Source of the DNA: Bacillota bacterium
GTDB lineage: Bacteria > Bacillota > Bacilli > Thermoactinomycetales > DSM-44946
Assembly: GCA_021793745.1 (NCBI GenBank)
Contig: JAJYSD010000127.1
Span: 1-5,359, forward strand
DNA: 5,359 bases
Direction: 5' to 3'
A model generated the notes under the pieces. It did no database searches, was not told the DNA's origin, and saw only the letters and a list, made by a program, of their open reading frames with translations. Below are positions 1 through 5,149 of the stretch, one piece after another (within the stretch, counting starts at the first letter, position 1; each line of letters opens with the position of its first letter). The translations under genes and the position numbers were made by a program.

Positions 1-27
1 TACCGGCTGGGGGGAGAGGACAGATGA
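1..27 (+). CDS. C-terminal end of a response regulator (partial, probable OmpR/PhoB family)
   Basis: The first nine codons read YRLGGEDR followed by TGA at 25-27, in a frame open from the first base. OmpR/PhoB-family response regulators typically finish their winged-helix domain with a GVGYRL-like strand and a few extra residues, so this tail fits one. The stop overlaps the start of the next gene (ATGA at 24-27), the usual arrangement for a regulator translationally coupled to its sensor kinase. Only eight residues are visible, so the family call rests on the YRL tail plus the kinase next door. The protein would be cytoplasmic and DNA-binding, and would be phosphorylated by the kinase. Confidence 0.7.
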   Translation, partial: YRLGGEDR

Positions 28-950
28 TGGTCGCGGCGATGATCGCTTTGTCCGGGCTGGCCCTCGCTCTTTTCCTGACCCATCTCCGGCGGAGCCGCCA
101 GATCCGCCAAATGACCGAAACGCTGATGGCATTTGCCGAAAACAATCGAAACCTTCGGGTCCGTCTGTTTACAAGGGAGCGGGCTTTGACCGACCTGGCC
201 CTTTGCATCAACCGGTTGAAGGAGGAATTTCAAGAGTTGGAGGAACGGACCGCCTATCTGGAGGCGGAGCGGAAGCGCCTTTTGACCCATGTTTCCCACG
301 ACCTGCGCACGCCCCTCACATCGCTCCTCGGCTATGCGGAGGCCCTCCGGCGGGATCCCGATTTGATGGATCGGGAGCGGGAGGAATATCTGTCCGTCAT
401 CGAAGAAAAGGCCCGGAGATTGACCGCCCTGATCAATGACATCTTCGATTTGGCCAAGTTGGAGGCCGGCGACACCGAGATCCGCCTGCGGCCGTTGGAT
501 GTGTGCGAGCGGGTTCGGGAGTCGGTGCTCACCTTTTACCGGGAGATCACGGAGGCGGGGGTGACGCCGGATATCCGCATTCCCGAGGTGTCGGTCCGGG
601 TCCTGGCGGATCCCTATGCCACGGAGCGGATTTTGAACAACCTGATCGGCAATGCCCTCCGGTACGGCCGGGAGGGGGGCGTGATCGGCGTGGGAATCCG
701 CCAGGAGGAAAAGCGCGTCTGGGTGGAGGTGTGGGACCGGGGTCCCGGCATTCCGGAAGCGGATCTGCCCCGGATTTTTGACCGCCTCCACACCGGTGAC
801 ACGTCGCGCAATCCCCATTTGCGGGGGAGCGGCCTAGGATTGGCCATCGTCAAGCAGTTGGTGGAGAAGCAAAGGGGGGAGGTCCGGGTATCCAGCGATC
901 CGCACCACAAGACGGTGTTTTCTTTCTCCCTGATGAAGGCGGAGGCATGA
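24..950 (+). CDS. Sensor histidine kinase (HisKA + HATPase_c), short N-terminal membrane anchor
   Basis: A 308-residue membrane-anchored kinase that should autophosphorylate on His and pass phosphate to the regulator encoded just upstream. One hydrophobic segment spans about residues 2-20. Residues 22-85 form a charged HAMP-like/coiled-coil linker. The H-box is SHDLRTP with the phosphoacceptor at His92. The ATP-binding domain shows the N-box ERILNNLIGNALRY (201-214), G1 WDRGPGIP (237-244), F-box (251-259) and G2 GSGLGLAIVK (268-277). No catalytic residue is missing. There is no extracytoplasmic sensor domain, so the stimulus is probably sensed in the membrane or through a partner such as the transporter; that is inference. 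The ATG at 24 was chosen because it overlaps the upstream TGA and follows a GGAG at 13-16; ATG at 27 is a one-codon alternative. In position it matches kinases next to BcrAB-type transporters, such as B. subtilis YcbM. Confidence 0.93.
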   Translation: MMVAAMIALSGLALALFLTHLRRSRQIRQMTETLMAFAENNRNLRVRLFTRERALTDLALCINRLKEEFQELEERTAYLEAERKRLLTHVSHDLRTPLTSLLGYAEALRRDPDLMDREREEYLSVIEEKARRLTALINDIFDLAKLEAGDTEIRLRPLDVCERVRESVLTFYREITEAGVTPDIRIPEVSVRVLADPYATERILNNLIGNALRYGREGGVIGVGIRQEEKRVWVEVWDRGPGIPEADLPRIFDRLHTGDTSRNPHLRGSGLGLAIVKQLVEKQRGEVRVSSDPHHKTVFSFSLMKAEA

Positions 951-974
951 GGCGACGACAGCGCATCGGACGAT

Positions 975-1013
975 CCCCCCAACAGGGGCTTTCCCCCTTT
1001 GTAAGTTTTTTTT
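975..1013 (+). terminator. Possible weak terminator/attenuator hairpin between kinase and transporter genes
   Basis: A C6 run (975-980), G4 run (985-988) and C5 run (993-997) alternate, so two mutually exclusive hairpins are possible. One pairs CCCC 977-980 with GGGG 985-988 around AACA. The other pairs AGGGG 984-988 with CCCCT 994-998 around CTTTC. A run of eight T lies at 1006-1013, but seven bases separate it from the second stem, so this is a poor intrinsic terminator. It could lower read-through from the kinase gene into the transporter genes. Confidence 0.3.
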
Positions 1014-1038
1014 AAGCATTGTTTTCAAAAGGTGTAAG
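1000..1038 (+). promoter_or_regulatory. Candidate operator: TGTAAG-like direct repeats on an 11-bp lattice
   Basis: Hexamers TGTAAG (1000-1005), TTTAAG (1011-1016), a degenerate TTTTCA (1022-1027) and TGTAAG (1033-1038) sit exactly 11 bases apart, in direct orientation. OmpR/PhoB-family regulators commonly bind direct half-sites about one helical turn apart. The array lies just upstream of a -10 box (1049-1054) that lacks a good -35, as expected for an activator-dependent promoter. The natural candidate ligand is the response regulator ending at position 27. The A/T-rich composition makes chance hexamer matches more likely, so this is a prediction. Confidence 0.4.
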
Positions 1039-1048
1039 ATTGGCCCGC

Positions 1049-1054
1049 TATACT
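1049..1054 (+). promoter_or_regulatory. Candidate -10 box for the ABC transporter operon
   Basis: TATACT matches the vegetative consensus TATAAT at five of six positions. No convincing TTGACA-like box is found 16-18 bases upstream. Transcription would start near 1060, giving a leader of fewer than 20 bases that holds little beyond the ribosome binding site. Confidence 0.45.
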
Positions 1055-1062
1055 CCGGGATG

Positions 1063-1081
1063 AAAGGAGGGAGCTGGATTG
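1063..1081 (+). promoter_or_regulatory. Strong ribosome binding site that fixes the TTG start of the ATPase
   Basis: AAAGGAGG (1063-1070) ends eight bases before TTG at 1079-1081. No ATG or GTG in that frame lies near this site, and translation from the TTG gives the normal N-terminus of an ABC ATPase (DIVLRTHQLTKQYG), so the TTG start is well supported. Confidence 0.85.
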
Positions 1082-2023
1082 GACATCGTGCTCAGAACCC
1101 ATCAACTCACGAAGCAATACGGAAAGAAGACCGCCGTGGACGGCGTGAACATGACGGTGCAAAGGGGAGAGATTTACGGTTTCCTCGGGCAGAACGGAGC
1201 GGGAAAAACCACCACCCTGCGCATGATCACCGGCATGGTGAAACCGACCGCCGGAACGATCGAACTGTTTGGCAGTACGGTGAACAGGCGGCAGCATCGC
1301 CTGTACCAGCGGATGGGAACGATCATCGAGACGCCGGGTGCCTACCGCAACCTGACGGCCTGGGAGAACCTGGACATGCATCGCCGGCTGATGGGGGTGC
1401 CGGAGAAGGAACGGGTGGAGGAGATCCTGGAGCTGGTCGGCCTGACCGAAGCCCGCAACGTGAAATACAAGAAGTTTTCCCTGGGGATGAAACAGCGTCT
1501 GGGCATCGGCCGGGCCCTGTTGCACCAGCCGGAGTTCCTGGTGCTGGATGAGCCCACCAACGGTCTGGATCCCCAGGGGATCAAGGAGATCCGCCAACTC
1601 CTCCGGAATTTGGCCGAAAAGCGGAAGATCACCATCCTCATCTCCAGCCATATCCTGAGTGAAATCCAGCAGCTGGCCACCAAGATCGGCATCATCCACC
1701 AGGGCAAGCTGCTGGAGGAGATCGATTATGAGGCGCTGCAGCGGAAGAACCGCCACTATCTCCAGCTGAAGGTGAGCGACGATCGCCGGGCTTCCTTTTT
1801 GTTGGAGAACCGGATGCAGATTGCCGATTACCAGGTGGCGGAGCCGGGGGTCCTCCGGGTCTACGAGCGGCTCCAGGAATCGGCGCGGATCAACCGCCTG
1901 CTGATCGAAAACGGGGTGGACATCGCGGAAGCGGTGCTGATGCGGGACACCCTGGAGGATTATTTTATCCGTCTGACGGGGGTGAGGGTGAATGGGACGC
2001 ATCCTGAGCGCCGAGGCGCGTAA
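1079..2023 (+). CDS. ABC transporter ATP-binding protein, BcrA/lantibiotic-immunity type
   Basis: A 314-residue cytoplasmic ATPase that powers the permease encoded next. Walker A is GQNGAGKTT (37-45). The signature is FSLGMKQRLG (133-142). Walker B is LVLDEPT with Asp157 and catalytic Glu158. The D-loop is NGLDP (161-165) and the switch His is His191. At the Q-loop position the sequence is TIIETPGAYRNLTAWENL, with Glu84 where most ABC ATPases have Gln. This E-loop is known from lantibiotic immunity ATPases (LanF, e.g. NukF), and as I recall BcrA-like proteins share it. Residues from about 215 form the C-terminal extension usual in this family. It starts at TTG (see ribosome binding site) and its 3' end overlaps the permease gene by 32 bases. 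The probable role is removal of bacitracin- or lantibiotic-like peptides, or release of lipid II-cycle intermediates from them. The substrate cannot be read from sequence. Confidence 0.93.
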   Translation: MDIVLRTHQLTKQYGKKTAVDGVNMTVQRGEIYGFLGQNGAGKTTTLRMITGMVKPTAGTIELFGSTVNRRQHRLYQRMGTIIETPGAYRNLTAWENLDMHRRLMGVPEKERVEEILELVGLTEARNVKYKKFSLGMKQRLGIGRALLHQPEFLVLDEPTNGLDPQGIKEIRQLLRNLAEKRKITILISSHILSEIQQLATKIGIIHQGKLLEEIDYEALQRKNRHYLQLKVSDDRRASFLLENRMQIADYQVAEPGVLRVYERLQESARINRLLIENGVDIAEAVLMRDTLEDYFIRLTGVRVNGTHPERRGA

Positions 2024-2774
2024 GTTTAGACGGTCCGCCATCCTGTGGGTGATCGTTGCAGTAATCCTGTTTCCCGTCGTCGTGAGCCTGATGATGGCGA
2101 TGGGGATGGAGTCGAACGGGCGAAAAGCACCGCTTTACATCTTTTTTAGCAACCACTTTCTGTTCGTGCATTTGCTGATGGGGGCTCCCCTGTTTGCGCT
2201 GATCGCCGGCTATGTCTTTTCCCGGGAACACCAGGAGCGGACGATCAACAATTTGCTCACCTACCCGTATTCCCGCTGGCAGTGGTATGCGGGGAAGCTG
2301 CTGATCGTGGCTCCCATCGTGGCCCTCATTTTGGCGATCCAGTTCCTCCTGCAGTGGGGGGCCGGTGCGCTGTATACCGGTGAATGGATTCCAAGGGAGG
2401 CCTATCTGGAAACCCCGGGAGAAGAGCTGCTTGTGCAGGTCATCAAGGCGGTCCTGCTGGGGATTTTGTTCCAAATCCTTCTCCTCCCGGCCGGAGCGGC
2501 GGCGGGAATCTTCGGGAAAAACGCGATCGCTCCCATCGTTTTGGGCGTCTGCGCCGCCGGGCTGAACGGGGTGATCCTGATTTCCGGGATCCCCATGAAA
2601 TATGCCGCTTTCAACCCCTGGTTCATGCCCATCTTCCATTCGGGGATGATGGCCGAGACGCCCGCCGATGACGTTTTCCTCCGGGCATACGTGTCCCTGG
2701 CCGTCGTCTGCATCGCCTCGCTGGCGGCGGGACTGCACCGCTTTGTGAAGGCGGATGTTCACAGCGGCTCGTGA
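1992..2774 (+). CDS. ABC-2 type permease, BcrB-like
   Basis: A 260-residue integral membrane protein, partner of the ATPase. Hydrophobic segments lie at about 16-38, 55-76, 102-121, 148-172, 178-200 and 229-250, giving six helices. After the second helix comes the cytoplasmic stretch FSREHQERTINNLLTYPYSR (76-95), which matches the conserved RE-x-TxxxLL-P-SR pattern of ABC-2 permeases such as BcrB and is a likely coupling helix for the ATPase. The start ATG lies 32 bases inside the ATPase gene, behind a G-rich GGTGAGGG stretch, so translation is probably coupled. Only one permease is present, unlike LanFEG systems with two; it would act as a homodimer, as proposed for BcrAB. The gene is the last of the operon and ends about 200 bases before a strong terminator. 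Substrate unknown; a peptide antibiotic is the inference. Confidence 0.9.
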   Translation: MGRILSAEARKFRRSAILWVIVAVILFPVVVSLMMAMGMESNGRKAPLYIFFSNHFLFVHLLMGAPLFALIAGYVFSREHQERTINNLLTYPYSRWQWYAGKLLIVAPIVALILAIQFLLQWGAGALYTGEWIPREAYLETPGEELLVQVIKAVLLGILFQILLLPAGAAAGIFGKNAIAPIVLGVCAAGLNGVILISGIPMKYAAFNPWFMPIFHSGMMAETPADDVFLRAYVSLAVVCIASLAAGLHRFVKADVHSGS

Positions 2775-2816
2775 GGTGACCTTATCCATCAAGAATCCTC
2801 CGGGAAAATCCAGAAG

Positions 2817-2945
2817 TCCATTCAAAAATGGGGGGCATGTGCTGAAGGTTATTGCAGTGAAGGGCTGCGGCACGCGCCATCCAGCAAGCCGGAACAGCAC
2901 CAAGGTTGTAGTAGCTCCCGTTCAGGCGGAGTTTCCTTCAGCGCA
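2817..2945 (+). other. Intergenic segment with nested inverted repeats (possible structured RNA)
   Basis: The segment lies between the permease stop and the terminator. An 11-base-pair closing stem pairs 2838-2848 with 2935-2945, with one U-G wobble (2840/2943). Inside it, GCTG 2864-2867 plus GGC 2869-2871 pair with GCC 2876-2878 plus CAGC 2882-2885. CTCC 2915-2918 pairs with GGAG 2928-2931, extended by G2920-C2927. Just outside, CCATT 2818-2822 pairs with AATGG 2827-2831, extended by U2817-G2832. Both wobbles pair only in a + strand transcript, weakly favouring that strand. It could be a structured 3' UTR, an independent small RNA or a dispersed repeat. No known RNA family was recognised and no convincing promoter was seen. 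Confidence 0.35.
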
Positions 2946-2976
2946 CCTCCCTGAAATAGCCCAGACTGGAGTCCAT

Positions 2977-3012
2977 AAAAAGAGCCGTCACCTGGCCAGG
3001 TGACGGCTTTTT
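2977..3012. terminator. Bidirectional intrinsic terminator between convergent genes
   Basis: A perfect 26-base palindrome (2983-3008, arms of 13 bases, GC-rich centre CCTGG/CCAGG) is flanked by A5 at 2977-2981 and T5 at 3008-3012. Read on either strand this is a GC-rich hairpin followed by a U-run. It therefore serves both the transporter operon (+) and the L,D-transpeptidase gene (-), which converge here. Confidence 0.93.
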
Positions 3013-3090
3013 CCGCTTCCCGCCCCTGCGGGGATGCGGCTTGGATCCCGCAACCGGTGGATAAGAGAAGGCGATGCTTCCAAGAGATCG
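3013..3090. other. Short 3' spacer of the L,D-transpeptidase gene with a small hairpin
   Basis: Between the terminator and the stop codon at 3091-3093, GCGGGGAT near 3027-3034 can pair with ATCCCGC near 3045-3051, with one bulged G. An overlapping CCCC/GGGG hairpin is also possible. No gene or ribosome binding site was seen. Confidence 0.35.
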
Positions 3091-3960
3091 TTACCGTTTG
3101 ACGGCCACAGACTTGTGGACGTAGGCGGTTTTTCCGCTGGCCAGCCGAATCCGGTACCAATCCTTGCTCTCCCCGGTCAAGTTCAGCTTTTTGCCTTCAG
3201 CCAATCGCTGCATAACGGGGGCTTTCAAGGACGGAGCGGAGCGGACATTGGCCAGCCAGACATCGATGACCAGCTTGCCGGATGCCTTGCGGAACTGACC
3301 CTTCGATCCGCCGGACACGAGGCGCACCACGGAGTCGTGGACGTAGGCCTTTTTCCCGTTGGGAAGCCGGATTTGATGCCAATCATTGGACGTTCCGGTA
3401 CGGGTCAGCACCGTTCCCCGCGCCGCCTGCTTCAGGATGGAGGCGCTGAGGGAAGGGCCGCTACGGATGTTGGCCCGGTTGACCGACACCTTCAGTTGAC
3501 CGGAGGCGGGCTTGACCTTGGGAGTGGTACCGCCTTTTTTTCCGCTATGGATGTGGACGGGAGTCCCCGTCGGGACCAGATTGTACAATTCGATGACGTC
3601 CTTGTTATGCATGCGGATACAGCCGTTGGAAACATACTTTCCGATGCTGCTCGGCTGGTTGGTCCCGTGAATGCCGTAGGTTCTCCCGTTGTCCCCCTTG
3701 ACGCTGATTCCCAACCAACGCTCTCCCAGCGGGTTTTCCGGAAGGCCACCGGGAATGCCCTTCCAGCCGGGTTTGACGAACTTCACGACGACGGGGAAGG
3801 TCCCCTCCGGAGTCAGGGACGGGTTGCGGCCCGTGGCCACGGGATACTGCTTGTAGACGCGGCCGTTTTTGTACAGGGTTAAGGTGTTGGTGGCCTTGTT
3901 CACCTCGATTTTATAGGCGGACGCAGCATCCGCGTCGGTGGCCCCCAGTCCGAAGATCAC
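3091..3960 (-). CDS. L,D-transpeptidase (YkuD domain) with two C-terminal SH3b domains, secreted
   Basis: The protein has 289 residues counted from GTG 3960, numbered that way here. A YkuD catalytic domain spans about 16-138, with the motif His98-Gly-Thr ... SNGCIRM and nucleophile Cys114, Arg116. Such enzymes make or remodel 3-3 peptidoglycan cross-links, or attach proteins to peptidoglycan, outside the membrane. Two bacterial SH3 domains follow (about 155-215 and 229-289), each with an ANxRSxPS motif and a W(H/Y)xIRL...AYVH end; they probably bind the cell wall. GTG 3960 is the first canonical start in the frame, but it has no ribosome binding site and falls inside the signal peptide. Open frame upstream (3961-4011) adds TRNIWKWGLAALLSFA, completing a positively charged, hydrophobic signal sequence, with likely cleavage after ASA (13-15). 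The true gene probably begins near 4011. It is transcribed toward the shared terminator and divergently from the CPBP gene. Confidence 0.93.
   Translation of the reverse strand: MIFGLGATDADAASAYKIEVNKATNTLTLYKNGRVYKQYPVATGRNPSLTPEGTFPVVVKFVKPGWKGIPGGLPENPLGERWLGISVKGDNGRTYGIHGTNQPSSIGKYVSNGCIRMHNKDVIELYNLVPTGTPVHIHSGKKGGTTPKVKPASGQLKVSVNRANIRSGPSLSASILKQAARGTVLTRTGTSNDWHQIRLPNGKKAYVHDSVVRLVSGGSKGQFRKASGKLVIDVWLANVRSAPSLKAPVMQRLAEGKKLNLTGESKDWYRIRLASGKTAYVHKSVAVKR
3094..3498 (-). repeat. Tandem SH3b-coding repeat inside the L,D-transpeptidase gene
   Basis: Two copies with a 222-base (74-codon) period encode residues 155-215 and 229-289. At DNA level GTGGACGTAGGC on the + strand recurs at 3115-3126 and 3337-3348. 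The copies differ at many other positions, so the duplication is not recent. Confidence 0.8.
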
Positions 3961-4026
3961 CGCGAAGCTGAGAAGAGCGGCAAGACCCCATTTCCAAATA
4001 TTTCTCGTGATCCATCCCTCCCGAAT
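3961..4026 (-). other. In-frame signal-peptide extension and ribosome binding site lacking a canonical start
   Basis: The frame of the L,D-transpeptidase is open upstream to a TAG at 4083-4081, but contains no ATG, GTG, TTG or CTG before GTG 3960. GGGAGGG (4022-4016) has its GGAGG core five bases before ATC at 4011-4009, the same spacing as for the CPBP gene here (GGAGG 4299-4303, ATG 4309). An ATT lies at 4026-4024. An ATG at 4015-4013 is one frame off: dropping one G from ATGGATCACG would give MITRNIWKWGLAALLSFA fused to the known protein. So the start is either AUC/AUU or an ATG followed by a one-base frameshift or sequence error. Confidence 0.6.
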
Positions 4027-4082
4027 TCTCCTCTCCTCTGTATACCGGTGCGGGATGCGGACAGGGTCCGCAATGTTCTTCT

Positions 4083-4110
4083 ATTTTAACTATAACGGAA
4101 TTTATTGTAA
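4083..4110 (-). promoter_or_regulatory. Weak candidate promoter of the L,D-transpeptidase gene
   Basis: On the - strand TAAAAT (4088-4083) and TATAGT (4094-4089) each match the -10 consensus at five of six. TTACAA (4110-4105) lies 16 bases upstream of the first. The -35 match is poor, so the exact promoter is uncertain; the location about 70 bases before the coding region is reasonable. Confidence 0.3.
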
Positions 4111-4144
4111 GCGGGAAGCCCCATTTCAAGGGAATCCAATTTTG

Positions 4145-4173
4145 TTTTCATTTCGATATAATTATGATATCAT
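4145..4173 (+). promoter_or_regulatory. Candidate promoter of the CPBP protease gene, overlapping an AT-rich palindrome
   Basis: TTTTCA (4145-4150) and TATCAT (4168-4173) are spaced by exactly 17 bases and match the vegetative boxes at four and five of six positions. The -10 lies inside TATGATATCATA (4163-4174), a perfect 12-base palindrome that could be a repressor site or chance in AT-rich DNA. Confidence 0.5.
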
Positions 4174-4189
4174 ATTAATTGCAGAGGTC

Positions 4190-4308
4190 AGTTACCGATG
4201 CAGGGGCAAATGGGAACTGGAAGGATCGCCCTGGCCGGGAGCCGAAGGTCGGGAAAGCCGCGGCCCGGTGCATGCAAGGATTGAATCGAACGAATCGAGG
4301 AGGGTCCG
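4190..4308 (+). promoter_or_regulatory. GC-rich, potentially folded leader of the CPBP gene
   Basis: Between the candidate promoter and the ATG lies an untranslated leader of about 125 bases. ATGCAGGG (4198-4205) can pair with CCC 4264-4266 and TGCAT 4269-4273 across a two-base bulge. Inside, CCGA 4242-4245 pairs with TCGG 4249-4252, and two related GYCGGGA...GCCG units occur. The ribosome binding site GAGGAGGG (4297-4304) lies outside the stem. No known riboswitch class was recognised. Confidence 0.35.
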
Positions 4309-5055
4309 ATGAAGAAAAACCTGCGCCTGATTCTGTTTTTGACGGTTATGGGGTTTGTCGGGGGGATCACGGTTCTTCCGTATCAATTGAGTGTGATGGG
4401 CGAGGCGCCTCCCCTTCCGCTTCCCGTTCTTTATGGGGTCAACGGCCTCCAAACGGCCCTGTCGGCGTTTCTCCTCAGCTCCCTGGGATTCATGATGGCT
4501 GAGAAAGTGAATCTCGGCATGCCGGTTCTGCGAAGCTGGCTGTACCCGCAGCCGAGGCGGGCCTTTGATCCGAAGGGGATCGCCCTGTCCGTCGTCGGCG
4601 GAGCGCTGCTTTCCGTGACGGTGGTTTTGCTCGACCAATGGGTGTTTTCCCGCCACATTCCCGAACTGGTCCAGATGCCGAAAGTGGAATGGTGGAAGGG
4701 GCTTTTGACGATGTTTTACGGCGGTATCTTTGAAGAGATCGTTATGCGATTGTTTTTTATGACCTTCCTGGTCTGGATCTTGGCCAAACTGTTCGCCAAT
4801 GGTGGAATTCCCTCCGCCGTTTACTGGACCGGGATCCTGCTTTCCGCTCTCCTCTTCGGGATCGGTCACCTTCCCCTGGCCCAGGAGTTCTTTGGCTCGT
4901 TGGCGACCGCGGTAATCCTTCGTACTTTGCTCGCAAACGGTCTGCTCGCAGTCCTTTTCGGCTATCTGTATTGGAAAAGGGGGCTGGAGTACGCCATCAT
5001 CGCCCACATGACGGCGGATGTGATGCTTCATGTGGTGCTGGTCCGCCTCATCTAG
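4309..5055 (+). CDS. CPBP family intramembrane glutamic endopeptidase (CAAX/Abi-type)
   Basis: A 248-residue polytopic membrane protein with the motifs of the CPBP (Abi, Rce1-like) protease family: EEIVMR with Glu142, Glu143 and Arg147; FGIGH with Phe183 and His187; and HMTAD with His233 and Asp237. The Glu/His residues activate water for cleavage within the membrane. Hydrophobic segments lie at about 6-26, 42-62, 90-109, 132-160, 171-188, 203-221 and 228-246. Bacterial members have been tied to bacteriocin self-immunity, anti-sigma factor cleavage and peptide processing, but the substrate here cannot be inferred. The ATG follows GGAGG (4299-4303) at five bases. It is divergent from the L,D-transpeptidase and 94 bases upstream of a Yip1-domain gene on the same strand, with no clear terminator between. 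The second half of the last motif has Asp where many relatives have Asn; this is common enough not to imply loss of activity. Confidence 0.92.
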   Translation: MKKNLRLILFLTVMGFVGGITVLPYQLSVMGEAPPLPLPVLYGVNGLQTALSAFLLSSLGFMMAEKVNLGMPVLRSWLYPQPRRAFDPKGIALSVVGGALLSVTVVLLDQWVFSRHIPELVQMPKVEWWKGLLTMFYGGIFEEIVMRLFFMTFLVWILAKLFANGGIPSAVYWTGILLSALLFGIGHLPLAQEFFGSLATAVILRTLLANGLLAVLFGYLYWKRGLEYAIIAHMTADVMLHVVLVRLI

Positions 5056-5090
5056 GGGATCGCAACGTAGCGTCGGTGGAAAAGATTCAG

Positions 5091-5119
5091 GTGAAAGCCA
5101 CGGAAAAACCCGATATACT
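5091..5119 (+). promoter_or_regulatory. Candidate promoter of the Yip1-domain gene
   Basis: GTGAAA (5091-5096) and TATACT (5114-5119) are separated by 17 bases and match the vegetative boxes at four and five of six positions. The gene may therefore be expressed separately from the protease gene upstream. Confidence 0.5.
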
Positions 5120-5149
5120 TAAAGAGAATCCAAAGATGGGAGGAATTTC

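Noticed and set aside
1025..2041. Long open frame of 338 codons on the - strand opposite the ABC ATPase
   Set aside because: It is antisense to a gene with every ABC motif intact, has low-complexity His/Gln/Leu-rich composition typical of a shadow frame in GC-rich DNA, and resembles no domain.
1965..2903. Long - strand open frame (312 codons) opposite the permease and into the spacer
   Set aside because: It is antisense to a clear membrane protein, with charged, His/Gln/Asp-rich composition; the frame is a codon-bias shadow.
2755..3003. Possible 82-codon small gene between permease and terminator (+ strand)
   Set aside because: It starts inside the permease gene without its own ribosome binding site and runs into the terminator hairpin; no domain or signal was seen.
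3034..3882. + strand open frame of 282 codons opposite the L,D-transpeptidase
   Set aside because: The - strand carries the YkuD catalytic motif and two SH3b domains; the + frame has no ribosome binding site or domain.
4190..4260. Resemblance to a c-di-GMP (GEMM) riboswitch (GTTACCGATG and GGGCAAA fragments)
   Set aside because: The fragments occur in the wrong order and without the GEMM core and tetraloop-receptor layout; most likely coincidence.
4192..5031. - strand open frame of 279 codons opposite the CPBP gene
   Set aside because: It is a His/Gln/Lys-rich antisense shadow of a gene with intact EExxxR, FxxxH and HMxxD motifs.
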